Shown piece by piece: positions 16,216 through 25,615 of a DNA stretch of 64,000 nt. This DNA is from Neobacillus niacini (lineage in GTDB: Bacteria > Bacillota > Bacilli > Bacillales > Cytobacillaceae). The notes below the pieces were generated by a model. It did not search any database. It saw nothing but the letters and a program-made list of their open reading frames with translations, and was not told where the DNA came from. The DNA lies in NCBI RefSeq assembly GCF_030817595.1, contig NZ_JAUSZN010000001.1:5878001-5942000 (forward strand), read 5' to 3'. Position 1 is the stretch's first letter; each line of letters opens with the position of its first letter. The translations under genes and the position numbers were made by a program.

Positions 16216-17346
16216 CTATAGTTTAAATTTCTTCACGATATCTACAATAGTTTCCCCAAGCTTCACTACATCTTCCATCTTCGTTGTCTTGCCAAACGAA
16301 ATACGGATAAATTCCTTTGCCTCTTGAGGGCTTAATCCTAAAGCTTGTGTCACTTTTGCTGGAGCTTGCATACCAATTTGACAAGCACTTCCGGTTGAAA
16401 TCGCGAATCCGTACCGGTTACATTCAAGCATCATCCATTGACCTTCAACACCAGAGATCCGCAATCCGATAATTGAAGGTAACTGTGAGTCAGGAGCTGC
16501 TTCAAAAACAACCACAGAGTCCTTAATAGGATTAAGCGACTCCATTAAAGTGGCTCGAAGCTGTAAAAATCGATCGTGACATTGAGAAAGTTGGTCATGT
16601 ATCTTTTGAGCAGCTGCGGTCATAGAAGCGATAGCAGGGACGTTCACCGTGCCTGGTCTAAAGCCTCTCTCATGTGATCCTCCTGGAAAAAAAGCTCTCC
16701 AAGAAATAGCCGGATCAACATAAACTCCGCCAACCCCTTTGGGACCATAAATTTTATGACCAGCAATGGAGAAGCTTGTGACCAGTGGCGCGATTTTTTT
16801 TAACTCTATTTTTCCAAAAGATTGAACAAAATCACTGTGAAAATGGATATCATGCTCTCTGCAAATACGAGCGATATCTTCAATCGGCTGAATTGTGCCT
16901 ATTTCAGAATTAACATGCTGCACTGTCACTAAAACTGTTTCAGGAGTAATCGCATTCACCAATTCTTCTATGTCAATGAGACCGGAAGAGTTAAGCGGTA
17001 AATAAGTAATGCTATACCCTTCTAACCGGTTGAGAATACCGTGAATGGATGAATGCTCGGCCATCCCAGCGAGGATGTGCTTCCCAGCTTTTTTAGGAGC
17101 TGACAATAATGCCTCAATCGCTAAAAAATTCCCCTCCGAACCACCGCTAGTAAAGTATAAACCTTTTTTATTTATTCCTAAAAGATTTGCCAGCTCTTCA
17201 CGGCAATTCTCTAACAAGTCCTGTGACTGCCCGCCAAAATCATGGAGGGAGCTTGAGTTTCCAAAGAACTCAGTTGAAGCCTGCACAAACACCTCTGCAG
17301 CTTCAGAATCTAATGGAGTCGTCGCGGCAAAATCAAAATAAATCAT
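16216..17346 (-). CDS. nifS: Cysteine desulfurase NifS (NAD-biosynthesis associated)
   Basis: PLP enzyme that extracts sulfur from cysteine. In B. subtilis the orthologue beside nadB loads the NadA iron-sulfur cluster. 376 aa with the PLP lysine in SIAGHKIYGPKG and the catalytic cysteine in STGSACQIG. It diverges from nadB across 109 bp that hold the shared control region, and niaR follows it. A second cysteine desulfurase, at 57797 next to mnmA, serves tRNA thiolation; the two differ around the catalytic cysteine (SACQIG here, SACTAGS there). Confidence 0.94.
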   Translation of the reverse strand: MIYFDFAATTPLDSEAAEVFVQASTEFFGNSSSLHDFGGQSQDLLENCREELANLLGINKKGLYFTSGGSEGNFLAIEALLSAPKKAGKHILAGMAEHSSIHGILNRLEGYSITYLPLNSSGLIDIEELVNAITPETVLVTVQHVNSEIGTIQPIEDIARICREHDIHFHSDFVQSFGKIELKKIAPLVTSFSIAGHKIYGPKGVGGVYVDPAISWRAFFPGGSHERGFRPGTVNVPAIASMTAAAQKIHDQLSQCHDRFLQLRATLMESLNPIKDSVVVFEAAPDSQLPSIIGLRISGVEGQWMMLECNRYGFAISTGSACQIGMQAPAKVTQALGLSPQEAKEFIRISFGKTTKMEDVVKLGETIVDIVKKFKL

Positions 17347-17389
17347 TAGTAATCTCCAATACTCTTATTTTTTTATTACGAAAAAAATC

Positions 17390-17440
17390 TTGATATTAGT
17401 TTAATTCTATGTAAATATAGATGTCAAGACACCTGTTAAT
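17390..17440 (+). promoter_or_regulatory. nadB promoter with candidate NiaR operator
   Basis: TTGATA (17390-17395) and TAAATA (17412-17417) form a candidate promoter with a 16-bp spacer. Immediately downstream is TGTCAAGACA (17422-17431), an inverted repeat TGTC / GACA within ATGTCAAGACACCTGTTAA, resembling the GACACCTGT-type NiaR sites recalled from bacilli. A repressor there would block nadBCA and, being in the divergent gap, could also act on nifS-niaR. Confidence 0.6.
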
Positions 17441-17455
17441 CCAGGAGGACTCAAG

Positions 17456-19033
17456 ATGACAATAAATGATGATGTTTTAATTTTAGGAAGTGGGATTGCT
17501 GCACTGCAGTTAGCCTCATTTTTAAATAAGGATTTAAATGTGAGGATACTCACAAAGGAAAAAATTAGAACCGCCAATTCTTATCTTGCTCAAGGTGGTA
17601 TTGCTGCTGCGATTGGCGAGCAAGACCATCCCAATAAACATATCGCTGATACATTTGAAGCAGGAAGATATCACAATAATCAAGAAGTCGTTAAAGAAAT
17701 CATAGAAGCCGCACCTAGGCTGATTAAGTTCATTTCTGAACAAGGATCTGTTTTTGATAAAAATCAAGATGGTGAATTGCTGCTTGGAATGGAAGGGGCA
17801 CACAGCGAAAAGCGAATTGTTCATGGCGGCGGAGATGCTACAGGTAAAAATGTAGTCGAATTCCTTATCAGCACGCTGAAGGAAAATGTCACCATCGAGG
17901 AAGATGTTTTTGTCTATGAGTTATTACTGAATTCCGAGAAACGCTGCATGGGTGTAAATGCTAAAATGCCAGATGGTACGATAAAGAAGTATTACAGCCG
18001 GAATACAATCGTAGCAACAGGCGGCTGCGGGCAATTGTTTACCTATACTTCAAATGCTGATACAGTCAGCGGTGATGGGATTGCAATGGCCTATTTAGCA
18101 GGTGCTGAAGTCGTTGATATGGAGTTTATCCAGTTCCACCCTACACTTTTATACCTAAATGGTGAAACGAAAGGGTTAATTTCTGAAGCGGTACGCGGCG
18201 AAGGTGCCATTCTTGTCACGGATGAAGGCACTCCAATTATGGAAGGTGTTCATCCACTTAAGGATCTTGGTCCAAGGCATGTTGTCTCTCAGAAAATCTA
18301 TGAATATCTTAAAAAAGGCAGCCAAGTTTATTTAGATATTAGTAAAATTGAAAACTTTAAGCAAAGATTCCCGTCGATAACCGCCATTTGTGAGGAAAAT
18401 GGCCTTCAGTTATCAGAGGGAAGAATTCCTGTTGCTCCCGGCAGCCATTTTTTAATGGGAGGAATTAAAACCGATTTATATGGCCGGACTTCCATAAAGG
18501 GGCTATTTGCTATTGGTGAAGCCGCCTGTACAGGATTGCATGGGGCAAACCGCCTTGCAAGTAATTCCTTATTAGAGGGTTTATATATGGGAGAAAAGTT
18601 ATCTTCAATACTAAATGAGACAGAATACGAAGATATCCTTTCAACAGAAATCGTTCGTCCATTTATTCCGCAAGAGAAAGTAATTTTACCAGACTTGCAA
18701 CAAATAAAGGATACGATGATGGAGCGGGTAGGTATTGTCCGCAATAAGGCAAATCTCCAAAACCAAAAAGTATGGTTAGATACCCTTAAAGCACACCAAA
18801 TAAATAATCTTACTATCTATTCTATTGAAGAGTTGAAAAAGATTTTTATGCTAATTAACGCAAGTTTAATTACCGAAGCTGCTTTGAAACGAACAGAAAG
18901 CCGTGGTGGTCATTTTCGAAGTGATTACGCAAAAGAAGACGACCATTATTGGTTAAACAAAACCATTATTCATAAAAATAGCCGGGGAATGGAGAGTAAC
19001 AATGAATACATTGAAACTGCGCTCGCTACTTGA
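17456..19033 (+). CDS. nadB: L-aspartate oxidase
   Basis: FAD enzyme oxidising aspartate to iminoaspartate, the first step of de novo NAD synthesis. 525 aa with the dinucleotide-binding GSGIAALQLA near the N-terminus, substrate-region motifs HGGGDATGKNVV and EFIQFHPT, and the C-terminal FAD contact GLHGANRLASNSLLEG. ATG 17456 follows CCAGGAGGACTC. It overlaps nadC by 32 bases. Operon order nadB-nadC-nadA is as in B. subtilis. Confidence 0.97.
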   Translation: MTINDDVLILGSGIAALQLASFLNKDLNVRILTKEKIRTANSYLAQGGIAAAIGEQDHPNKHIADTFEAGRYHNNQEVVKEIIEAAPRLIKFISEQGSVFDKNQDGELLLGMEGAHSEKRIVHGGGDATGKNVVEFLISTLKENVTIEEDVFVYELLLNSEKRCMGVNAKMPDGTIKKYYSRNTIVATGGCGQLFTYTSNADTVSGDGIAMAYLAGAEVVDMEFIQFHPTLLYLNGETKGLISEAVRGEGAILVTDEGTPIMEGVHPLKDLGPRHVVSQKIYEYLKKGSQVYLDISKIENFKQRFPSITAICEENGLQLSEGRIPVAPGSHFLMGGIKTDLYGRTSIKGLFAIGEAACTGLHGANRLASNSLLEGLYMGEKLSSILNETEYEDILSTEIVRPFIPQEKVILPDLQQIKDTMMERVGIVRNKANLQNQKVWLDTLKAHQINNLTIYSIEELKKIFMLINASLITEAALKRTESRGGHFRSDYAKEDDHYWLNKTIIHKNSRGMESNNEYIETALAT

Positions 19034-19850
19034 GCAATTTTTTATCGAAGATATTGGGGAACAGGATATTACCACAGATTTAATTTTTGCAGATGATACA
19101 AAAGGCGAAATCGTCTTTCTCTCAAAAGATAATGGCATTTTTTGTGGAGAAGAAATCATTAAAACGGGTTTTAAACTTTTGAATACCAACATTGAAATAC
19201 AGCTTTTTGTCAAGGATGGTCAAACTATTGAATATGGTCAGAAGCTTGCAACAGCCTCTGGAAAAATAGCGGATTTATTAAAAGGGGAAAGAGTTGTTCT
19301 CAACCTTGTCCAAAGAATGAGCGGGATTGCGACTCTGACACGTCAAGCTGTTTCAACATTGGACAGTGGCCATACCAAAATTTGTGATACGCGTAAAACG
19401 ACACCTGGCTTAAGAATGCTTGAGAAATATGCCGTTACAACTGGGGGAGGCTTCAACCATCGATTCGGTCTATACGACGGAATCATGATTAAAGATAATC
19501 ATATTTCGTTTGCGGGCTCAATTACAAATGCAGTTGAAAGTGTTCGCAAAAAAGCGGGTCATATGGTGAAGGTAGAAGTAGAAGTTGAAACAGAGGCTCA
19601 GGTAAGAGAAGCCGTCAGCGCCGGTGCAGATGTGATTATGTTTGATAACCGTACTCCAGATGAGATTAAAGAACTGATTAAATTAGTTCCTTCAGGATTC
19701 ATAACGGAAGCTTCTGGCGGGATCCAATTGTCCAATCTAGCTGGTTATCGTGATACAGGTGTTGATTATATTTCACTAGGATTCTTGACGCATTCATATA
19801 AAGCACTCGATATAAGTGTAAAAGTTCTTTTTAGGGAAGGGGAGAAATAA
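19002..19850 (+). CDS. nadC: Nicotinate-nucleotide diphosphorylase (carboxylating)
   Basis: Makes nicotinate mononucleotide from quinolinate and PRPP. 282 aa; family motifs include [28 protein letters not shown] and the strand VKVEVEVE lining the barrel. It starts at ATG 19002 inside the end of nadB and ends two bases before the nadA GTG, so all three genes are likely translationally coupled. Confidence 0.97.
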   Translation: MNTLKLRSLLEQFFIEDIGEQDITTDLIFADDTKGEIVFLSKDNGIFCGEEIIKTGFKLLNTNIEIQLFVKDGQTIEYGQKLATASGKIADLLKGERVVLNLVQRMSGIATLTRQAVSTLDSGHTKICDTRKTTPGLRMLEKYAVTTGGGFNHRFGLYDGIMIKDNHISFAGSITNAVESVRKKAGHMVKVEVEVETEAQVREAVSAGADVIMFDNRTPDEIKELIKLVPSGFITEASGGIQLSNLAGYRDTGVDYISLGFLTHSYKALDISVKVLFREGEK

Positions 19851-19852
19851 AC

Positions 19853-20950
19853 GTGAGTATTTTAGCAGCCATGCAAAAGAATAAAATGATTCCTGAAAAA
19901 TACAAACAAATGTCGAAGGAAGAGTTAGAAGCTAGAGTGGTAGAAGTGAAAAATAAATTAGGCTCAAAACTTTTCATTCCAGGACATCATTACCAAAAAG
20001 ATGAAGTCATTCAGTTTGCCGATGCAACCGGGGATTCCTTAAAACTAGCACAACTATCTGCTGAAAATACCGAAGCAGAATTTATTGTTTTCTGCGGTGT
20101 TCATTTTATGGCAGAAACGGCAGATATCCTAACAAACGATAACCAAAAGGTCATTCTCCCCGACATGCGTGCAGGCTGTTCCATGGCTGACATGGCAGAC
20201 CTAGATCAAACTGAAAAGGCATGGGAAATCCTTCAGGGGATTTTTGGTGATACTATTCTTCCATTAACATATGTAAATTCTACGGCAGCGATAAAATCTT
20301 TTGTTGGGGCTCACGGCGGTGCAAGTGTTACCTCTTCGAATGCAGAGACAATGGTTAAGTGGGCATTTACCCAAAAAGAACGGATTTTATTTTTACCCGA
20401 TCAGCATTTAGGCCGTAATACAGCTTATGACTTAGGTATTGGCTTAGATGAAATGGCTGTTTGGAATCCAATAACGGATAAGCTTGAATACGAAGGCGAT
20501 CCTTCAAAAATTAAAGTCATTCTTTGGAAAGGTCACTGCTCTGTACATGAGAACTTTACCGTTCAGAATATCCATGATACACGCAGCCAATATCCTAACA
20601 TGACAATTATCGTTCATCCTGAGTGCCGCCGAGAAGTCGTAGAATTATCCGATATGGCTGGTTCAACAAGTTATATTATTAATGCGATTGAAAAGGCGGA
20701 GCCTGGTTCTGAATGGGCAATCGGAACAGAAATGAATTTAGTCAACCGCCTAATTAAGAATCACCCTGATAAAAAAATTATTTCACTAAATCCTGCCATG
20801 TGTCCTTGTTTAACCATGAATAGAATTGATCTGCCGCATTTAGTGTGGAGCTTAGATACACTAGAAGAAACAAAGAATACGATTAAAGTGGCTCCAGAGA
20901 TTGCTGATAATGCTAAATTAGCGCTCGATCGCATGTTACAAAATTCATAA
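19853..20950 (+). CDS. nadA: Quinolinate synthase A
   Basis: Iron-sulfur enzyme condensing iminoaspartate with dihydroxyacetone phosphate to quinolinate. 365 aa, the long Bacillus type. Cluster cysteines are Cys109 (RAGCSMAD), Cys229 (KGHCSVHE) and Cys319 (MCPCLTMNR), corresponding to 110, 230 and 320 in B. subtilis. Start GTG 19853 follows GGGGAGAAATAAAC. The neighbouring nifS probably supplies cluster sulfur. Confidence 0.97.
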   Translation: MSILAAMQKNKMIPEKYKQMSKEELEARVVEVKNKLGSKLFIPGHHYQKDEVIQFADATGDSLKLAQLSAENTEAEFIVFCGVHFMAETADILTNDNQKVILPDMRAGCSMADMADLDQTEKAWEILQGIFGDTILPLTYVNSTAAIKSFVGAHGGASVTSSNAETMVKWAFTQKERILFLPDQHLGRNTAYDLGIGLDEMAVWNPITDKLEYEGDPSKIKVILWKGHCSVHENFTVQNIHDTRSQYPNMTIIVHPECRREVVELSDMAGSTSYIINAIEKAEPGSEWAIGTEMNLVNRLIKNHPDKKIISLNPAMCPCLTMNRIDLPHLVWSLDTLEETKNTIKVAPEIADNAKLALDRMLQNS

Positions 20951-20960
20951 TGATATGGGT

Positions 20961-20996
20961 AGATGCAATTTTCACGAATTGCATCTATTTTATTTT
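20961..20996 (+). terminator. Rho-independent terminator of nadBCA
   Basis: Perfect stem AGATGCAATT / AATTGCATCT with a six-base loop, then ATTTTATTTT. Confidence 0.92.
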
Positions 20997-21110
20997 CGAG
21001 GGGTTGATTCATATTTCTCCGAAAAAAAGCATAAGTTTTTCTGAAGAATGTTAGCACTTTGCCCATCATCACATAGAATATATGGACTTATGCATAGGAG
21101 GGAAATCAGA

Positions 21111-23720
21111 GTGAAGATCCATATCGTACAGAAAGGGGATACTCTTTGGAAAATCGCCAAGAAGTACGGCGTGAATTTTGAAGAGCTGAAAAAGATGAAT
21201 TCACAGCTCAGCAACCCTGATATGATTATGCCCGGTATGAAAATAAAAGTCCCAACTTCAGGTGGAACAATAAAAAAAGAAGCGCCTATGGGAACACAAC
21301 CGGGGGCCACAATCAACTTAGGCGCCAAGAAAGAAATGCCGATTGCTGGGCAACCGTTTACCAAAGAGAAACCAAAAGAAATGCCGATTAAAACAGCTCC
21401 AAAGAAGGAGGTTCCAATAAAGCAAGCACCGATAAAAGAAGCACCGATAAAAGAAGTGCCAATCAAAACGGCACCAGCCAAAGAAATACCTATTAAAGAA
21501 ATACCTATCAAAGAAGCACCTATCAAAGAAGCACCTATCAAAGAAGCACCTATCAAAGAAGCACCTATCAAGGAAGCACCTATCAAAGAAGCACCTATTA
21601 AAGAAGCACCTATTAAGGAAGTGCCGATAAAAGAGACGCCAATAATAGAAGCACCAAAAACACCATACACTCCAAAAATGCCTCTGCAAATCATTCCAGA
21701 AATCGACATTAACAACTATTATCTTAACAACATGACCAATATGGAGGTTAAACAGCCAGTGCTGCCTCCAAAACCAGCCAACATACTTCCTGAAATAAAA
21801 GAACCAGTAAAAGAACCGATAAAAGAATATCCAGTTATGCCTGTACAAGAAGCACCAATGGAAAACCAGCTCCCTGTACAGCAGCAAATGCCGCAAGATT
21901 ATTGTGTACCTATATCACCAATAATGCCTGGAACAGGATTTTGCCCGCCGCCACCGCAATGGTGCCCGCCGCCGCCTTGTCCACCAATGTCATTTATGCC
22001 TTATCCACAGGTTCAAGGAGCGGTAATGCCACAGGTACCTAATATGCTTTTTAATCAACCTGGATCAATGCCAGGGGTAGCAGGTGCGGAATATATGCCA
22101 CATGGCTTTGATGATGAATCTTCATCCTTTATGCCGCAATTACCAATGACCAACCCTATGCAAGGAGGCTTTGGCCAAATGCCAGGAATGGGCCAAATGC
22201 CAGGAATGGGCCAAATGCCAATGGGTGGCCAAATGCCAGGAATGGGCCAAATGCCAATGGGTGGCCAAATGCCAGGAATGGGCCAAATGCCAATGGGTGG
22301 CCAAATGCCAGGAATGGGTCAAATGCCAATGGGTGGCCAAATGCCAGGAATGGGTCAAATGCCAATGGGTGGCCAAATACCAGGAATGGATCAATTGACA
22401 ATGGGCAGTCAAATGCAGGGAATGGGTCAAATGCCAGGAATGGGTCAAATGCCAATGGGCAGTCAAATGCCAGGAATGGGTCAAATGCCAATGGGCGGCC
22501 AAATGCCAGGAATGGATCAAATGTCAATGGGCAGCCAAATGCCAGGGATGGATCAAATGTCGATGGGCAGCCAAATGCCGGGAATGAGTCAAATGCCAGC
22601 AGGATTTGACCAAATGCCAGCAGATGATCAGATGCCATATTCCGATGAAAGTTCAGAAGTGCCAGTAGGCTCGCCAGCAGCCACAAATCAAGGCTGGTTC
22701 AATCAAGGTATGCAAGGAATGGGAGCTCCAATGATGAACCAAGGATTCAGTCAACCAGGAATGGGAGGACCAATGGGAGCAGGCTTCGGCCAACCAGGAA
22801 TGGGAGGACCAATGGGAGCAGGCTTCGGCCAACCAGGAATGGGAGGACCAATGGGAGCAGGCTTTGGTCAACCAGGAATGGGAGGGCAAATGGGAGCAGG
22901 CTTTGATCAGTCAGGAATGGGAGGACCAATGGGAGCAGGCTTTGACCAATCAGGAATGGGAGGACCAATGGGAGCAGGCTTCGATCAATCAGGAATGGGA
23001 GGACCAATGGGAGCAGGCTTCGGTCAACCAGGAATGGGAGGACCAATGGGAGCAGGCTTTGACCAATCAGGAATGGGAGGACCAATGGGAGCAGGCTTCG
23101 ACCAATCAGCAATGGGAGGACCAATGGGAGCAGGCTTTGACCAATCAGGAATGGGAGGACCAATGGGAGCAGGCTTCGACCAATCAGGAATGGGAGGACC
23201 AATGGGAGCAGGCTTCGACCAATCAGGAATGGGAGGACCAATGGGAGCAGGCTTCGGCCAGCCAGGAATGGGAGGACCAATGGGAGCAGGATTTGGTCAG
23301 CCAGGAATGGGAGGACCAATGGGAGCAGGCTTTGATCAGTCAGGAATGGGCGCTCAATATGGACAAATGCCATTTGGTTATCCGCAGATGGGTCCAGCAC
23401 CACAAGTAATGGGAGCACAAGATTTTGAGGCACCTGATATGGGAATGCCTTTTGGGGGCGGTCAAATGCCATCCATGCAGCAGCAATTTCCTGCACAGGG
23501 AGGCTTACCTGTAGGAGCAGGTGGTGACTGTGGCTGTGGTGGACCGAAACCACAAGCTGTACCACAATATAACTTCGTGCCGCCAACGCCGCCAATTTAT
23601 AGCGCACCATATACAGGACCAGCAAATGTAGCGCAGCCTCCATTTATGAACCCGTATGGAATGGGACCTATGGATGGAATGATGCGTTACGATGATGAAA
23701 GCAATGAGTATGACTTTTAA
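21111..23720 (+). CDS. safA: Spore coat morphogenetic protein SafA with a giant repetitive tail
   Basis: Inner-coat organiser that binds the spore cortex through an N-terminal LysM domain and recruits coat proteins. The start is GTG 21111 (AGGAGGG eight bases upstream), giving KIHIVQKGDTLWKIAKKYG, the known SafA beginning. Of 869 aa, LysM covers about 1-50. Three low-complexity zones follow: KEAPI pentapeptides (about 107-180, DNA 21430-21640), a Met/Gly/Pro zone with 12-residue period QMPGMGQMPMGG (about 349-499) and a 13-residue period FDQSGMGGPMGAG (about 544-745). The C-terminus has GGDCGCGG and a proline-rich end. B. subtilis SafA is under half this length. Open frames on other strands here are repeat artefacts. 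CATAGAATA at 21072 resembles a sigma-E/K -10. Confidence 0.93.
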   Translation: MKIHIVQKGDTLWKIAKKYGVNFEELKKMNSQLSNPDMIMPGMKIKVPTSGGTIKKEAPMGTQPGATINLGAKKEMPIAGQPFTKEKPKEMPIKTAPKKEVPIKQAPIKEAPIKEVPIKTAPAKEIPIKEIPIKEAPIKEAPIKEAPIKEAPIKEAPIKEAPIKEAPIKEVPIKETPIIEAPKTPYTPKMPLQIIPEIDINNYYLNNMTNMEVKQPVLPPKPANILPEIKEPVKEPIKEYPVMPVQEAPMENQLPVQQQMPQDYCVPISPIMPGTGFCPPPPQWCPPPPCPPMSFMPYPQVQGAVMPQVPNMLFNQPGSMPGVAGAEYMPHGFDDESSSFMPQLPMTNPMQGGFGQMPGMGQMPGMGQMPMGGQMPGMGQMPMGGQMPGMGQMPMGGQMPGMGQMPMGGQMPGMGQMPMGGQIPGMDQLTMGSQMQGMGQMPGMGQMPMGSQMPGMGQMPMGGQMPGMDQMSMGSQMPGMDQMSMGSQMPGMSQMPAGFDQMPADDQMPYSDESSEVPVGSPAATNQGWFNQGMQGMGAPMMNQGFSQPGMGGPMGAGFGQPGMGGPMGAGFGQPGMGGPMGAGFGQPGMGGQMGAGFDQSGMGGPMGAGFDQSGMGGPMGAGFDQSGMGGPMGAGFGQPGMGGPMGAGFDQSGMGGPMGAGFDQSAMGGPMGAGFDQSGMGGPMGAGFDQSGMGGPMGAGFDQSGMGGPMGAGFGQPGMGGPMGAGFGQPGMGGPMGAGFDQSGMGAQYGQMPFGYPQMGPAPQVMGAQDFEAPDMGMPFGGGQMPSMQQQFPAQGGLPVGAGGDCGCGGPKPQAVPQYNFVPPTPPIYSAPYTGPANVAQPPFMNPYGMGPMDGMMRYDDESNEYDF
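21430..21640 (+). repeat. 15-bp coding tandem repeats in safA (KEAPI)
   Basis: About a dozen copies of a 15-bp unit encode K-E-A/V/I-P-I. The central copies are nearly identical in DNA (AAAGAAGCACCTATC), while the edges use different codons, a pattern of recent homogenisation. Confidence 0.9.
22155..22605 (+). repeat. 36-bp coding tandem repeats in safA (QMPGMGQMPMGG)
   Basis: A 36-bp unit encoding a 12-residue Met/Gly/Gln/Pro motif repeats about a dozen times. Early copies are almost identical; later ones vary (for example GQ to DQ, GG to GS). Confidence 0.9.
22740..23345 (+). repeat. 39-bp coding tandem repeats in safA (13 residues)
   Basis: About fifteen copies of a 39-bp unit encode GMGGPMGAGF followed by GQP or DQS. 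Two alternative triplets (GQP, DQS) alternate along the array, and third-base differences are few. The length is likely unstable between strains. Confidence 0.92.
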
Positions 23721-24684
23721 GCAAAAAGGAGACGATGATTATTTCATTCGTCTCCTCTCTTATTTACGTTCGCAATTTAAAGAAAATATAGTGGAAATGG
23801 TGCCTTATCGGAAAAGTGTGATTCGGATAAAAACGGATAAAAGTTCTTATATGCTTAAAGGGTTCCATACAAATAAACGACTTCGGCTGCAGGAAGCATT
23901 TACTGCTACACTTAGGAAAGAAGGTTTTTCAAAAACCTATCTATTTGTCCATCCCCAAATAAAAGAACCTCTCTTTTTTGAGGGGACCTATTTTGGGTGT
24001 ATGGAATACATTCCCCCGAATAGAATACCTTTTTCATTTCAATCACAGAAAAATCGGCAGGAGGGGCTTGAACTTTTAGAACAGTACCATCAAGTAACGT
24101 CATCCTTTGAATCACGGTATCGAACACTAATCCCTAAAGGGCTAATTATTGAAAAATGGAGAGACAGAGGTAAAACCTTTTCCTCCAATATCTCTACTTT
24201 GAAATACTTTATAAATGATAAAGTACTAGCGGAAATGATAAATTGGGCACAATGGTCGCTAAGTGGAATGGAAAAAAATCGATCAATGTTTTTGAATGAG
24301 CCATTTTGCATTCTTCACGGAGACGTGGCACATCATAATTTCTTACGTGATTCGAATGGAATTTTACATCTGATTGATTTTGATTTAATTAGTATTGGTC
24401 CAGCGTCCCTAGATTATTTACAATATGCGAATCGAATTCTCCCTAGCTTGGACTGGTCATTTGACAGGCTGGCTCAGTTTCCACAATATGAAGATCTTTT
24501 GAATGAGAAGGCATTTCTACACGCATTAGCATATCCTGCAGATATTTTCCGCGAATGGAACAGACTTATTCGTGAAGGTTCGTATAGAGACCACAAAAAA
24601 TATAATCAAGTCATGGATTTAACGAATGGTCAGTTTTATTCAAGGAAAAAATTTATTGAACGTTTACAATTGATGACGAACTAA
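23692..24684 (+). CDS. CotS-like spore coat kinase-fold protein (APH family)
   Basis: 330-aa phosphotransferase-family protein. The C-lobe has the Brenner-type loop CILHGDVAHHNFL followed by LHLIDFD, matching the catalytic HGDxxxxN and metal-binding Asp of aminoglycoside-phosphotransferase/CotS-type proteins. In spore formers this family includes coat proteins CotS, YsxE and YutH. It overlaps the end of safA by 29 bases and is probably translated by coupling. ATG 23704 and 23710 are alternative starts; none has a clear ribosome site. The context (safA upstream, coxA-like and bofC downstream) supports a spore role, but its substrate is unknown. Confidence 0.72.
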   Translation: MMKAMSMTFKQKGDDDYFIRLLSYLRSQFKENIVEMVPYRKSVIRIKTDKSSYMLKGFHTNKRLRLQEAFTATLRKEGFSKTYLFVHPQIKEPLFFEGTYFGCMEYIPPNRIPFSFQSQKNRQEGLELLEQYHQVTSSFESRYRTLIPKGLIIEKWRDRGKTFSSNISTLKYFINDKVLAEMINWAQWSLSGMEKNRSMFLNEPFCILHGDVAHHNFLRDSNGILHLIDFDLISIGPASLDYLQYANRILPSLDWSFDRLAQFPQYEDLLNEKAFLHALAYPADIFREWNRLIREGSYRDHKKYNQVMDLTNGQFYSRKKFIERLQLMTN

Positions 24685-24713
24685 TTCTCATGGACTATTC
24701 TGGCAGAATAAAT

Positions 24714-24781
24714 CCCCTCAGGAGCTCACAACCTAACCATGAGCATATTTATTTTGCTCATGCATCCTAGAGGGGGTTTTT
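24714..24781 (+). promoter_or_regulatory. Two-tier hairpin that terminates or hides the ribosome site of the next gene
   Basis: Inner arms CATGAGCA (24738-24745) / TGCTCATG (24755-24762) and outer arms CCCCTCAGG (24714-24722) / CC-TA-GAGGGG (24766-24775) are followed by five T. It resembles a terminator, but the 3' arm GAGGGGG (24770-24776) is also the only ribosome site for the TTG start at 24785. If transcription reads through, the site would be sequestered. Confidence 0.7.
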
Positions 24782-24784
24782 CGC

Positions 24785-25483
24785 TTGAACTTGAAACAGT
24801 GGATGATTCCTCTGTCCGCCCTACTAGCTGTTGGGCTGTCAGGTTGTGCAAATGATGACCGTGCTGCTACGGACAAAGATAACAAAAACATGGGACAGCC
24901 GGTGGGCTACTATTCCGATGAAAACCATAAAAACGGTTCTAATGGAATGCCTGGGGACAATGATGGTCCAGTAACAGAATATATGGACCATAATCTTGGT
25001 GTTGAAAACCAATCCAATAATGAAGAACGAAGAAAAAGGTTTAGTGATAGAGATGAAAATGGTAATCCACCAAACCCAACAAAACCACTTGCAAACCATG
25101 ACCATAACTTTTTCCAAAGGGATAATAAATTTAGTACCAGTGATGCGAATTATCATGGTCATATGAATCAAAGGCTTGGGACTACAGGTACCACAACGAA
25201 GCCTGAATCCCAAGATCGTATAGTTGAAAGAATTAAAAGCAAAGTAGCGGACGTAGACAATGTTCAACAGGTTCGCTCAGTTGTTTACGGCAATTCAGTA
25301 ATGGTCTCTGTCAAATTAAACAATAACAACCGAACTGAGGAAACCAAAAAGGCTATTCAAGACGCAGTTAAGACTTTGGCCGGCGGGAGAGAAGTTCAGG
25401 TTATTATGGATGATGGTACAATCGGTCGTGACCGCAACAGAAACAACGATTCGCAACCATTAGAGCCTAATAGCCGTAAATAA
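24785..25483 (+). CDS. coxA: CoxA-like YhcN/YlaJ family sporulation lipoprotein
   Basis: 232-aa secreted lipoprotein: signal peptide with lipobox GLSGC (Cys21), a hydrophilic Asn/Asp-rich middle, and a C-terminal YhcN/YlaJ domain (about 140-215; DRIVERIKSKVADVDNVQQV-like start). Members are membrane lipoproteins of spores; the B. subtilis gene in this position (yrbB, coxA) is a cortex-associated protein beside safA. Start TTG 24785 uses GAGGGGG, which lies in a hairpin. A terminator follows. The symbol is by synteny and family, so it is less certain than the family. Confidence 0.75.
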   Translation: MNLKQWMIPLSALLAVGLSGCANDDRAATDKDNKNMGQPVGYYSDENHKNGSNGMPGDNDGPVTEYMDHNLGVENQSNNEERRKRFSDRDENGNPPNPTKPLANHDHNFFQRDNKFSTSDANYHGHMNQRLGTTGTTTKPESQDRIVERIKSKVADVDNVQQVRSVVYGNSVMVSVKLNNNNRTEETKKAIQDAVKTLAGGREVQVIMDDGTIGRDRNRNNDSQPLEPNSRK

Positions 25484-25485
25484 AA

Positions 25486-25536
25486 AAATGAATGAGAGGC
25501 AAAGCTGAAAGTGGCTTTGTCTCTTTCATTTTTTTC
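25486..25536 (+). terminator. Rho-independent terminator after the coxA-like gene
   Basis: A long stem AATGAATGAGAGGCAAAGC / GCTTTGTCTCTTTCATT with one asymmetry, then seven T. Confidence 0.93.
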
Positions 25537-25615
25537 AAATAGGATAAAAAGGGAAAATAAGGCTAAACTAGTACTGAAGATGAGTTAGATCTCTAATAAT
25601 AAGAGGTGATTATGC

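Noticed and set aside
21318..23643. Long open frames on the minus strand and in other frames across safA
   Set aside because: They follow the 15-, 36- and 39-bp repeats, which are multiples of three, so all frames stay open. None has a ribosome site or protein-like composition.
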